Positions 54,925 through 63,165 of a stretch of DNA of 64,000 nt are shown here, piece after piece. The translations under genes and the position numbers were made by a program. The stretch lies in NCBI RefSeq assembly GCF_018614055.1, contig NZ_JAGGPB010000016.1, positions 114,708 to 178,707 of the forward strand, read 5' to 3'. Source of the DNA: Streptomyces sp. ISL-98 (lineage in GTDB: Bacteria > Actinomycetota > Actinomycetes > Streptomycetales > Streptomycetaceae). Position 1 is the stretch's first letter, and every line of letters begins with the position of its first letter. Under the pieces are notes generated by a model, which saw nothing but the letters and a program-made list of their open reading frames with translations, had not been told where the DNA came from and did not search any database.

Positions 54925-56400
54925 GTGAGCATTTCCGAGCCATTGGACGACCCCTGGGCCGACAGCGGTCCAGGTGACCGTCTGCCTCCCCGTCGGCGCA
55001 GCGGCGAGGGCAGAGGCCGCGACGAGCAGCACGACCGTGGAGGCGACGGCGGCGGCTGGGACGGCGGTTCCTCCGGTTTCGAGCGGGTGCCCCCGCAGGA
55101 TCTCGACGCCGAGCAGTCCGTCCTCGGCGGCATGCTGCTGTCGAAGGACGCCATCGCAGACGTGGTGGAGGTCCTCAAGGGCAACGACTTCTACCGTCCT
55201 GCCCACGAGACCGTCTACACAGCGATTCTCGATCTCTACGCCAAGGGCGAGCCGGCCGACCCCATCACGGTGGGCGCCGAGCTGACCAGGCGCGGCGAAA
55301 TCACGAAGGTCGGCGGGGCGTCGTATCTGCACACCCTGGTCCAGACGGTGCCGACGGCGGCCAATGCGGAGTACTACGCCGAGATCGTCCATGAGCGGGC
55401 CGTACTGCGGCGGCTCGTCGAGGCGGGCACGAAGATCACGCAGATGGGATATGCGGCCGACGGCGACGTGGACGACATCGTCAACTCCGCCCAGGCCGAG
55501 ATCTACGCCGTCACCGAGCAGCGCACGAGCGAGGACTACCTCCCACTCGGCGACATCATGGAGGGCGCGCTCGACGAGATCGAGGCGATCGGATCCCGCA
55601 CGGGTGAGATGACCGGTGTGCCGACCGGTTTCACGGACTTCGACTCACTGACCAACGGTCTCCACCCGGGCCAGATGATCGTCATCGCAGCCCGTCCTGC
55701 CATGGGTAAGTCGACACTGGCTCTGGACTTCGCCCGTGCCTGCTCGATCAAGAACAACCTGCCCAGCGTGATCTTCTCCCTCGAAATGGGGCGCAATGAG
55801 ATCGCGATGCGCCTGCTGTCGGCGGAGGCCCGGGTGGCGCTTCACCACATGCGTTCCGGGACGCTGACGGACGAGGACTGGACGCGGCTGGCGCGGCGTA
55901 TGCCGGATGTCTCGCAGGCGCCGCTCTACATCGACGATTCGCCGAACCTCTCGATGATGGAGATCCGGGCGAAGTGCCGTCGGCTGAAGCAGCGCAACGA
56001 TCTGAAGCTGGTGATCATCGACTATCTGCAGCTGATGCAGTCCGGTGGCTCCAAGCGTGCGGAGAGCCGTCAGCAGGAGGTCTCGGACATGTCCCGAAAC
56101 CTCAAGCTGCTGGCCAAGGAACTCGAGCTCCCGGTGATCGCACTGTCGCAGCTGAACCGTGGTCCCGAGCAGCGTACGGACAAGAAGCCAATGGTCTCCG
56201 ACCTGCGTGAGTCGGGCTCCATCGAGCAGGACGCGGACATGGTCATCCTGCTGCACCGTGAGGATGCGTACGAGAAGGAGTCGCCGCGCGCGGGCGAGGC
56301 GGACTTGATGGTCGCCAAGCACCGTAACGGTCCGACAGCGACGATCACGGTGGCCTTCCAGGGCCACTACTCACGCTTTGTGGACATGGCGCAGATCTGA
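54925..56400 (+). CDS. dnaB: Replicative DNA helicase DnaB
   Basis: 491 residues. GTG 54925 is chosen because GAGGAGG precedes it; the open frame continues upstream but would run through the DnaA-box region. After a polar, Gly/Arg/Asp-rich N-terminus (about 60 residues) comes the DnaB N-domain (QDLDAEQSVLGGMLLSKDAIA). The RecA-type motor has Walker A ARPAMGKSTLALDFA (about 255-269) and SLEMGRNEIAMRLLSAEA. No intein is present. It unwinds DNA ahead of the polymerase. In many actinomycetes the gene order is rplI-dnaB; here the MATE gene lies between. Confidence 0.97.
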   Translation: MSISEPLDDPWADSGPGDRLPPRRRSGEGRGRDEQHDRGGDGGGWDGGSSGFERVPPQDLDAEQSVLGGMLLSKDAIADVVEVLKGNDFYRPAHETVYTAILDLYAKGEPADPITVGAELTRRGEITKVGGASYLHTLVQTVPTAANAEYYAEIVHERAVLRRLVEAGTKITQMGYAADGDVDDIVNSAQAEIYAVTEQRTSEDYLPLGDIMEGALDEIEAIGSRTGEMTGVPTGFTDFDSLTNGLHPGQMIVIAARPAMGKSTLALDFARACSIKNNLPSVIFSLEMGRNEIAMRLLSAEARVALHHMRSGTLTDEDWTRLARRMPDVSQAPLYIDDSPNLSMMEIRAKCRRLKQRNDLKLVIIDYLQLMQSGGSKRAESRQQEVSDMSRNLKLLAKELELPVIALSQLNRGPEQRTDKKPMVSDLRESGSIEQDADMVILLHREDAYEKESPRAGEADLMVAKHRNGPTATITVAFQGHYSRFVDMAQI

Positions 56401-56450
56401 TCCTCCGAAATGAAGTCGACGGGGATGGGCCGGGGCGGTAGGTCTTGTCC

Positions 56451-57821
56451 ATGACCTCACCGCTCGAAGAGCTTCTTCCCACGACGCAACGCGCCCTGCT
56501 GCACCGCATCGCCACTGCTCAAGCCGAAGGCCGGGCGCCCTCGTTCGTCGCCGCGGTGCAGCGCGACGGGCGCATGGTGTGGACGGGATCCCGTACCTGT
56601 GTCGACGGGCACGGGCCGGATGCAGATACCCAGTACCGCATCGGTTCGATCACCAAGACCTTCACCGCTGTGCTGGTGCTGCGGCTGCGTGACGAGGGAC
56701 TGCTCGACCTCGATGATCCGCTGGAGAAGTACCTCCCCGGCACGGGGGTGGGCGAGGTGACGGTCGCTCAACTCCTGTGCCACAGCGCGGGACTGGCCGC
56801 GGAAGCGCCGGCGCCTTGGTGGGAGCGGACGCCGGGTGATCTGCGCCCCGACCTCGCCGACGTTCTCGGTGAGCAACCGCTGGTGCACCCTGTCGGGCGC
56901 ATTCATCACTACTCCAACCCCGGATACACGCTGCTTGGCCGACTGGTCGAGGCTGTACGCGGGGTGAGCTGGGTTGAAGCGCTGCAGTGCGAGATCCTTG
57001 ATCCACTGGGCATGGACCGGACGAGTGCGCAGCCCATGGCGCCGCACGCGGGGGGCTGGGCCGTGCACCCCTGGGCCGATGTGCTGCTGCCCGAACCATC
57101 CGAAGACCTCGGGTTGATGGCCCCGGCGGGCCAGCTCTGGTCGACGGCCGCCGACCTCTGCCGCTTTGCCGCGTTCCTGGCCGATGGCGACGAGAAGGTG
57201 CTGAGTGCCCAGTCCGTACGGGAGATGAGGACGCCTGCCGCGCCGCCCGGGGGGTTGGGCAGCGGGTACGGGCTGGGAATGCAGATCGTCGAGAACGACG
57301 GCCGCACTCTGGTGGGCCACGGAGGCTCGTTGCCGGGCTTCGTCGCGTGCCTGTGGATCAGCCCGGAGGACGGTGTGGCTGCCGTAGCGCTCGCCAATGC
57401 CACCTCGGGCCCGCTCACGGCGACGGTTGCCGCCGACCTGATCCGCATCGTGGCGGAGGCCGAGCCGCGCTTCCCGGAGCCGTGGCGGCCGCTGCCCGAG
57501 GTCGACCAGGAGCTGCTGAAGCTGACTGGCCCCTGGTTCTGGGGCACGTACGCGTACGCCCTGACGCTGACCGGGGACCGGGGCCTGGAGCTGCGGCCGC
57601 TGCGCGGCCCCGGCCGTCGCTCGCGCTTCGCCGCGCAGCCGGACGGCACCTGGACCGGTCTCGACGGTTACTACACGGGGGAGACGCTGCGTGTGGTGCG
57701 TCGTGGCGACGGCTCGGTGAGCCATCTCGACCTGGGGTCCTTCGTCTTCACGCGTGAGCCGTACGAGTCGGGGGCGGCTGTTCCGGGAGGCGTCGACCCC
57801 GAGGGCTGGCGCGGCTTGTGA
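56451..57821 (+). CDS. Beta-lactamase-type serine hydrolase
   Basis: 456 residues from ATG 56451. The class C beta-lactamase/DD-peptidase fold shows S66ITK (SxxK), Y154SN (YxN) and HGGSLPG (in place of KTG). The N-terminus lacks a signal peptide and starts MTSPLEELLPTTQRALLHRI, so it is probably cytoplasmic; a C-terminal beta domain (LELRPLRGPGRRSRFAAQPDG) follows, as in some lipocalin-extended family members. Substrate unknown: peptide or ester hydrolase is more likely than a beta-lactam resistance enzyme. Confidence 0.88.
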   Translation: MTSPLEELLPTTQRALLHRIATAQAEGRAPSFVAAVQRDGRMVWTGSRTCVDGHGPDADTQYRIGSITKTFTAVLVLRLRDEGLLDLDDPLEKYLPGTGVGEVTVAQLLCHSAGLAAEAPAPWWERTPGDLRPDLADVLGEQPLVHPVGRIHHYSNPGYTLLGRLVEAVRGVSWVEALQCEILDPLGMDRTSAQPMAPHAGGWAVHPWADVLLPEPSEDLGLMAPAGQLWSTAADLCRFAAFLADGDEKVLSAQSVREMRTPAAPPGGLGSGYGLGMQIVENDGRTLVGHGGSLPGFVACLWISPEDGVAAVALANATSGPLTATVAADLIRIVAEAEPRFPEPWRPLPEVDQELLKLTGPWFWGTYAYALTLTGDRGLELRPLRGPGRRSRFAAQPDGTWTGLDGYYTGETLRVVRRGDGSVSHLDLGSFVFTREPYESGAAVPGGVDPEGWRGL

Positions 57822-57822
57822 T

Positions 57823-57836
57823 GTTTCACGTGAAAC
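57823..57836. other. parS site 9 (after the serine hydrolase)
   Basis: Perfect GTTTCACGTGAAAC one base past the hydrolase stop codon, in a convergent gap. Confidence 0.95.
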
Positions 57837-57855
57837 CGGACTGCTGAAAGGGCGT

Positions 57856-58308
57856 TCAAAGGCTCATCTTGAATCCGACATGGGAGGCCTCGAAGCCGAG
57901 CCGCTCGTAGAAGCGATGGGCGTCGGTACGGGTGGCGTCCGACGTCAGCTGGACCAACTGGCAGTGCCGGCGCCTGGATTCGTCGACCGCCAACTCGATG
58001 AGCTGCGTACCGAGGCCGCTTCCACGTTCGTCGGCGTGGATGCGTACGCCTTCGATGATGGAGCGGGTGGAGCCGCGCCGGGACAGGCCCGGAATGATCG
58101 TGAGCTGCAGTGTGCCGACGACCCGGTCCTCGCGTACGGCGACGACCACATGCTGGTTCGGGTCGTTGGTGAGCCGCTCGAGGGCGGCGGTGTACGGGGC
58201 GAGGTCGTCCGGGGACTCCCGCTGGGCGCCCAGCGGGTCGTCGGCGAGCATGGCCACGATCGCGGGAATGTCTCCGAGCGCCGCAGGGCGTATCTCAAGA
58301 TCGCTCAT
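57856..58308 (-). CDS. GNAT-family acetyltransferase
   Basis: 150 residues from ATG 58308. MSDLEIRPAALGDIPAIVAMLADD opens the fold; the acetyl-CoA loop is IHADERGSGLGTQLIELAV, and the end reads AHRFYERLGFEASHVGFKMSL, typical of small GNATs. It starts 10 bp after the MarR stop on the same strand, so the two are co-transcribed; it may modify a drug or metabolite that MarR senses, which is inference. Confidence 0.9.
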   Translation of the reverse strand: MSDLEIRPAALGDIPAIVAMLADDPLGAQRESPDDLAPYTAALERLTNDPNQHVVVAVREDRVVGTLQLTIIPGLSRRGSTRSIIEGVRIHADERGSGLGTQLIELAVDESRRRHCQLVQLTSDATRTDAHRFYERLGFEASHVGFKMSL

Positions 58309-58318
58309 GGAGCGCAGA

Positions 58319-58777
58319 TTACGCGGGGACCCGGAGATCTTCGACTGCCCTGACCAAGGGGGCCAGTTCCGGGTTCTTCGCCGCTTCGTCGAGGGCCTCA
58401 CGCAGGGCGGTGTCATTGGTGGGCCTGGCCTCGGCGAGCAGGGCCTGGCCGACGTCGGTCACGTCGGTGTAGATGCCTCGCCGGTCTGTGTCGCAGAGGT
58501 AGCGGGTCAGTAGGCCGCGGTCCTCCAGGCGCGTGACGAGCCGGGTGGTGGCGCTCTGGCTGAGCACGACAGCGTCGGAGATCTGCTTCATCTGCAGGTG
58601 GCCGCCGGGTCCGTTGTGCTGGCGGCTGAGGACGTCCAGGAGTGAGTACTCCCGCACGCTCAGACCGTGCCGGCTCTGGAGGGCCCTCTCGATATGCGCC
58701 TCAATCCTGCCGTGCAGCAGGGAGAGGGCACACCAGCCCTGGGAAAGGGCGGTCAGTGCTGGATCCGTCGCTGTCAT
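58319..58777 (-). CDS. MarR-family transcriptional regulator
   Basis: 152 residues from ATG 58777 with GGAGAGATCC upstream. The winged HTH is REYSLLDVLSRQHNGPGGHLQMKQISDAVVLSQSATTRLVTRLEDRGLLTRY with the wing DTDRRGIYTDVTDVG. It is divergent from an MFS transporter gene across a 137-bp gap that contains direct repeats, the usual layout for a MarR-controlled efflux pump. Confidence 0.93.
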   Translation of the reverse strand: MTATDPALTALSQGWCALSLLHGRIEAHIERALQSRHGLSVREYSLLDVLSRQHNGPGGHLQMKQISDAVVLSQSATTRLVTRLEDRGLLTRYLCDTDRRGIYTDVTDVGQALLAEARPTNDTALREALDEAAKNPELAPLVRAVEDLRVPA

Positions 58778-58833
58778 GGATCTCTCCTTGTCCGGAGCGG
58801 CTTGGCCCCAGGATAGACGACAGTCGCGATAGC

Positions 58834-58866
58834 CCGCGCTTGCAATTAACCCGCGTCTGCAATTAA
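58834..58866. repeat. Direct repeats in the marR/MFS promoter region
   Basis: Two 16-base direct repeats, CCGCG(CT/TC)TGCAATTAA, at 58834-58849 and 58851-58866 (17-base period), followed by the palindrome GCGCATGCGC at 58883-58892. All lie between the divergent marR and MFS genes and are good candidates for the MarR operator and the two promoters. Confidence 0.65.
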
Positions 58867-58914
58867 TGTGGACGCTTGTAAAGCGCATGCGCAATCTATT
58901 GGGAAGGTCTGGCC

Positions 58915-60123
58915 ATGCCACTCGCGCTCCTCGCCCTCGCCATCGGGGCGTTCGGTATCGGCACCACCGAATTCGTGATCATGGGTCTGCTGCCGGAGGT
59001 CGCGGCCGACTTCGGCGTCTCGATCCCCACCGCCGGCTACCTCGTCAGCGGTTACGCCCTCGGTGTCGTGCTGGGTGCCCCGCTGATGTCCGTCCTCGGC
59101 ACCCGGGTCTCTCGCAAGCGGATGCTGATGCTGCTGATGGGCCTGTTCATCGCGGGCAACCTGCTCTCCGCCTTCGCACCCAGCTTCGGCGTGATGCTCG
59201 CCGGCCGTGTGGTCGCTTCCCTCGCGCACGGTGCGTTCTTCGGTATCGGCTCGGTCGTCGCGGCAGATCTGGTCGCCCCCGAGAAGAAGGCCGGAGCCAT
59301 TGCCATGATGTTCACCGGCCTGACCGTCGCCAATGTCGTCGGCGTTCCGCTCGGCACGCTCATCGGCCAGAGCTACGGCTGGCGGATCACCTTCGCCGCG
59401 GTAGCCGTACTCGGCGTTCTCGGCCTCGCGGGGGTTGCCCGGCTCGTACCGGAGGCTCCCAAGCCCGAGGGCGTACGACTGCGCCACGAACTCGCCGCCT
59501 TCCGCAATGTGCAGGTGCTCCTCGCCATGGCGATGACTGTCCTCGGCTTCGGCGGAGTCTTCGCCGCGATCACCTACCTCACGCCGATGATGACCGGCGT
59601 CGCCGGCTTCTCCGCCGGGTCCATCACCTGGCTGCTGGTTCTCTTCGGTCTCGGCATGGTCGGCGGCAACCTGATCGGCGGCCGGTTCGCGGACCGCGCG
59701 CTCATGCCTCTGCTGTACGTGTCGCTGGGCGCCCTCGTTGTCGTCCTCGCCCTCTTCACGGTCACAGCCCACAACCAGATCACGGCGGCCATCACCATCG
59801 TGCTCATCGGCGGGCTGGGCTTCGCCACTGTTCCGCCGCTCCAGAAGCGGGTCCTCGACCAGGCTGCGGGGGCTCCCACCCTGGCTTCTGCCGTCAACAT
59901 CGGCGCCTTCAACCTCGGCAACGCGCTCGCCGCCTGGCTCGGCGGCCTCGTGATCGCGGCGGGCCTCGGCTACACCGCTCCGAACTGGGTCGGTGCCGTG
60001 CTCGCCGCCTCCGCCCTGGCGCTCGCCGTCCTCTCCAGCGCGCTGGAGCGCCGCACGGCCACCCGTGGCCGGGTCGTTGCGGGATCCGTTCCCGAGCCGG
60101 TCGCCGCCACCGCGGCCCGCTGA
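58915..60123 (+). CDS. MFS transporter (DHA1 drug:H+ antiporter type)
   Basis: 402 residues from ATG 58915 with GGGAAGG upstream. Twelve helices; TM1 reads MPLALLALAIGAFGIGTTEFVIMGLLPEV, TM2 loop SRKRMLMLLMGLFIAGNLLSAFAPSFG, and the motif C helix GWRITFAAVAVLGVLGL matches the 12-TM DHA1 exporters (AraJ/CmlA/arabinose-efflux group). It probably exports a drug or sugar and is controlled by the divergent MarR gene. The HbpS-like gene follows 74 bp downstream. Confidence 0.93.
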   Translation: MPLALLALAIGAFGIGTTEFVIMGLLPEVAADFGVSIPTAGYLVSGYALGVVLGAPLMSVLGTRVSRKRMLMLLMGLFIAGNLLSAFAPSFGVMLAGRVVASLAHGAFFGIGSVVAADLVAPEKKAGAIAMMFTGLTVANVVGVPLGTLIGQSYGWRITFAAVAVLGVLGLAGVARLVPEAPKPEGVRLRHELAAFRNVQVLLAMAMTVLGFGGVFAAITYLTPMMTGVAGFSAGSITWLLVLFGLGMVGGNLIGGRFADRALMPLLYVSLGALVVVLALFTVTAHNQITAAITIVLIGGLGFATVPPLQKRVLDQAAGAPTLASAVNIGAFNLGNALAAWLGGLVIAAGLGYTAPNWVGAVLAASALALAVLSSALERRTATRGRVVAGSVPEPVAATAAR

Positions 60124-60197
60124 ATCCCGTCGCCGAATCAGCGATTCAAACCCTGAGCAACAACCGTCAACGTCCCTTTACCACCGAGGAGTTCCCC

Positions 60198-60623
60198 ATG
60201 AGCACCACCACCGCTGTCGCCCCGCTGACCATCCAGGACGCCGAGGCCCTCGTCTATGCGGCCCGCCGCGCCGCCGAAGCGGCCGGGGCCACGGTCGCCG
60301 TTACCGTTCTTGACGCCGGCGGTCATCTGCTGGCCTTCCGGCGTGACGACCTGGCCGTACTGATCGCCGGCGAGACCAGCACCCGGAAGGCCTACACCGC
60401 TCTCCAGCTCAACGCCCCGACGGCCGACCTGGTCGAAGCTGTCCAGCCGGGCGGGCCGTTCCACACTCTGCCGACCGCTCTCGACCGGCCGCTCCTGTTT
60501 ATCGCGGGTGGAGTTCCTGTCCGCCGTGGCGGCCGTCTGATCGGTGCGATCGGTGTGGGCGGCGGAGCGCCCGAGCAGGACCACGGCTTCGCGACCGAGG
60601 CAGTCGAGGCCCTCGACAGGTAA
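60198..60623 (+). CDS. GlcG/HbpS family heme-binding-type protein (DUF336)
   Basis: 141 residues from ATG 60198 with GAGGAG upstream. The HbpS/GlcG fold reads LTIQDAEALVYAARRAAEAAGATVAVTVLDAGGHLLAFRRDD, then the conserved AGETSTRKAYTAL and the C-terminal GGVPVRRGGRLIGAIGVGGGAPEQDHGFA. Extracellular HbpS of S. reticuli binds heme and senses redox with SenS; this copy has no signal peptide, so a cytoplasmic role is likelier. Probably in an operon with the MFS gene. Confidence 0.85.
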   Translation: MSTTTAVAPLTIQDAEALVYAARRAAEAAGATVAVTVLDAGGHLLAFRRDDLAVLIAGETSTRKAYTALQLNAPTADLVEAVQPGGPFHTLPTALDRPLLFIAGGVPVRRGGRLIGAIGVGGGAPEQDHGFATEAVEALDR

Positions 60624-60655
60624 CCGGGACTGTGAACGCTGTCGACGCTTCCCCG

Positions 60656-61531
60656 TCAGCCCGCCGCGACCGTCAGAGGTGCGAAGCGGCGGGTCCAGTC
60701 GCCCGGCAGGGCAGGGATGCCGTAGGTCATCACCGCGTTGAATGCGACCGACTCCAGGCCGCAGGCCTTCACCCAGGCCAGCAGGTCCTCATGTCGTACG
60801 TCGATGTCGGTGTGCAGCGGGCGGTCCGTGCCCGCCGCCAGGGAGGCGATCAGAGCCTTGGCGGTGTCCGTGTTCCGGGCGATGAGCGGGCCCACGACAT
60901 GGGTGTTCATGTTGGGCCAGGCCGCTGCGTAACCGGTGAGGCCGCTCTCGTCCTCGGCTACCCGGATCTGGTCGGCAAAGGCGGGCAGCCGCGTGATCAT
61001 GTGGGTGCGGTCCTGGCCGAAGACCTCGGCGTCCAGGCGGAGGATCGCGGCCAGGTCCTCGGCGGTGGCCGGGCGGGTCGGCACTTCGGCCGGCGGACCG
61101 GACGGGCGGAAGCGGCCGCGGACCATCTCGACCCTGCCCGTCACGGCGAATCCGAGCTCCTCGTAGAGCGGGCGGCCGTCGGGCGTGGCGTGCAGGGTGA
61201 GCGGGGTGTCCCCGGCTTCCGCCATGACGTGCTGCATCATGCGGCGGCCGACGCCCTGCCGTGCGTGCTGTTCGGCGACGAGGACCAGCCCGATGGCAGC
61301 GAGTCCCGGGCCGTGCGCAGCGGGCCCCGGGCCGTACGAGGTGAGGACGATTGTGGCGGCCAGGCCCTTGCCCCCGGGTGCGTCGATGCCGTAACCGGTG
61401 CCGGCTGTCAGCAGGAGACTCCATCTGTGCTCCTGGCGCTGCCAGCCGCGGTTCTCCGCGAGGTCGGCGCAGGCGGTGAGGTCGCCCCGAGTCAGACGAC
61501 GGACAGGAACATCGGCGAGCGCAATCGGCAT
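60656..61531 (-). CDS. Tandem GNAT-domain acetyltransferase
   Basis: 291 residues from ATG 61531, about twice the size of a single GNAT. The N-terminal domain has LVAEQHARQGVGRRMMQHVMAEAG (acetyl-CoA loop) and ATPDGRPLYEELGFAVTGRVEMV; the C-terminal half (from about 165) has a second, degenerate copy (ARNTDTAKALIASLA). No signal peptide. Substrate unknown. It converges on the HbpS-like gene with a 32-bp gap. Confidence 0.88.
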   Translation of the reverse strand: MPIALADVPVRRLTRGDLTACADLAENRGWQRQEHRWSLLLTAGTGYGIDAPGGKGLAATIVLTSYGPGPAAHGPGLAAIGLVLVAEQHARQGVGRRMMQHVMAEAGDTPLTLHATPDGRPLYEELGFAVTGRVEMVRGRFRPSGPPAEVPTRPATAEDLAAILRLDAEVFGQDRTHMITRLPAFADQIRVAEDESGLTGYAAAWPNMNTHVVGPLIARNTDTAKALIASLAAGTDRPLHTDIDVRHEDLLAWVKACGLESVAFNAVMTYGIPALPGDWTRRFAPLTVAAG

Positions 61532-61535
61532 GGGG

Positions 61536-62075
61536 TCAGGCTGGCTGACGCACTGATCGCGCGTCCACCTGTTTACGTGCGGAGGCCGTGGCGGCTCGTA
61601 GACGCCGACCGCGCCGGGTGAGCCCCCAGGGCTTGAGCACCGAAATCGCCGTCATGAAGAAGTAGGCGGTCGAGGCGACGGTCGGTGCGGCGACCAGGCT
61701 GCTGTCGGGGATACCCAGGGCGGCGGCCGCACTGATTTCCGGGCGCAGCGCGAAGATCGTCGCAGCCATGGTGATCAGGGTCAGCCAGAACTTGACCCAG
61801 ACCCAGCGGTGCCTGGCCAGACCCCAGGGCGTGCCGAGCGACAGCACGAGCCCGGTGCCGAGCGACAGCAGCGCCACGGGGGCGACCAGCCAGTCGCCGA
61901 AGACCTTCATGGCGCTGTACGCAGCCTGTGTAGTAGCGGCGGAGTCGGTCGTGTAGGCGGTGAGCCCGAGCGTGAGCAGCCCAACTGTGAGGCCCAGCCA
62001 GCCGACAGAGGCGGCGACATGGGTGACCAGGAGGGCGCGGCGTGCGGGGCGTGGGAGTTGTTTCACGTGAAACAC
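61536..62075 (-). CDS. DUF2269-like integral membrane protein
   Basis: 179 residues. The GTG at 62075 overlaps parS site 10, so the peptide begins VFHVKQLPRPARRALLVTHV; an alternative start lies 9 bases later, and neither has a good ribosome site. Four transmembrane helices (about 12-37, 55-80, 92-112, 122-147) with WLGLTVGLLTLGL, KFWLTLITMAATIFAL. The Arg-rich tail is cytoplasmic. Function unknown. Divergent from the HAD gene. Confidence 0.75.
   Translation of the reverse strand: MFHVKQLPRPARRALLVTHVAASVGWLGLTVGLLTLGLTAYTTDSAATTQAAYSAMKVFGDWLVAPVALLSLGTGLVLSLGTPWGLARHRWVWVKFWLTLITMAATIFALRPEISAAAALGIPDSSLVAAPTVASTAYFFMTAISVLKPWGLTRRGRRLRAATASARKQVDARSVRQPA
62060..62073. other. parS site 10 (at the start of the DUF2269-like gene)
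   Basis: Perfect GTTTCACGTGAAAC forming the first codons of the DUF2269-like gene and lying in its divergent promoter region with the HAD gene. Confidence 0.95.
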
Positions 62076-62143
62076 GGTGCCTGGCGGCGGGGTGGTCCCG
62101 CGTCTTACAGGGGGAGTAACCGCTCGTACTAGCCTCGGCGTAC

Positions 62144-62776
62144 ATGGCGAGACTTCATCTTTTCGACCTTGACGGAACGCTGATGCGCGGCTCGGCGGCT
62201 GCAGTGGAGATCTCGCGGCAGCTGGGGCTGAGCGCCGAAATCGCCGAGCTGGAGCGCGATTTCCTGATGCGGGGCCTGGCACCCGACGAGTTCGCCGTAC
62301 GGGCCAGGGAACTGTGGGCGCTGCTCACCGAGGTGCAGGTGGCAGCGGCTTTCGAGGGTGCGCCCTGGCTGTCGGGAATCCAGGAGGTATGGGCGGACAT
62401 CCGGTCGCGCGGCGACTATTGCGCCGTCATCTCCCTTTCGTCGGATTTCTTTGTGGAGCGGCTCCTGGCGTGGGGTGCTCACGCCGCGCACGGCTCCCGA
62501 TGGCCGGCTGTGCCGTTCGTGGAGCCGGTGGACCGTGCAGGAATCCTGAATGCCGCCGCGAAGGTGAAGATCGCAGACCGGCTCTGTGAAGAGTTCGGGC
62601 TACTTCGGAGTGACTGCGTCGCTTACGGGGATTCGATGTCGGACGCGGAGATCTTTGCGGCGGTGCCGCTTTCCGTAGCAGTCAATGCAGATCACCATGT
62701 GTCGGGCTTTGCCACGCTTGCCTACGAAGGTGGCGATCTGCGTGAGGCGTACGAACTGGTGCAGCCCCTCCGGTAA
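62144..62776 (+). CDS. HAD-superfamily phosphatase (SerB-like)
   Basis: 210 residues from ATG 62144. Motif I is FDLDGTLMRG, motif II VISLSSDFF, motif III Lys in AAAKVKIADRL, motif IV CVAYGDSMSDAEIFAAV. Between them lies an all-alpha cap domain (about 25-75). It resembles the phosphoserine phosphatase type HAD enzymes; the substrate cannot be told. Confidence 0.93.
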   Translation: MARLHLFDLDGTLMRGSAAAVEISRQLGLSAEIAELERDFLMRGLAPDEFAVRARELWALLTEVQVAAAFEGAPWLSGIQEVWADIRSRGDYCAVISLSSDFFVERLLAWGAHAAHGSRWPAVPFVEPVDRAGILNAAAKVKIADRLCEEFGLLRSDCVAYGDSMSDAEIFAAVPLSVAVNADHHVSGFATLAYEGGDLREAYELVQPLR

Positions 62777-63165
62777 TTCCCGAATAGCCGCAGAGTCGGC
62801 CGGGCATTCGGCAGCGCAGGCGGCGGAACAGGGGGGTTGTGCCCCGCGCTACCGCCGGTATGGTCAACTCCGGTTCGCGCCTGCGTGCCTCTGCGTATGG
62901 GCATGGGGCAAAGCAGCCTAACCGGAAAGCCGGTTGGGATGCCCGGAGTTCCCATTCTTTGTCCGATGTGAAAGTGGTCCCTGGCATGCTGCGACGACGG
63001 GAAGTGCGGGCAATGTCACACTTTTGTCCGGCTCGCCCTGAATGGGGGTAGCGGCGTGATTAGTGTGGGCTGCCAACAGATCTGAAGCAGAGCGGGGATT
63101 GCGAGCACGTTCCGGTTCCGGAAGTGCAGAGACCGACCGAAAGATGTTCGAGGCGAGGCACAGGT
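62777..63165. other. Intergenic region before the Pro-rich protein
   Basis: 389 bp between the HAD gene and the last gene. I see no complete gene on either strand with a ribosome site, no tRNA and no strong hairpin. It presumably carries the promoter of the Pro-rich protein gene. Confidence 0.4.

Noticed and set aside
62839..63051. A 70-codon frame in the gap before the Pro-rich gene
   Set aside because: No ribosome site, no recognisable domain, and an amino-acid composition like a random GC-rich frame.
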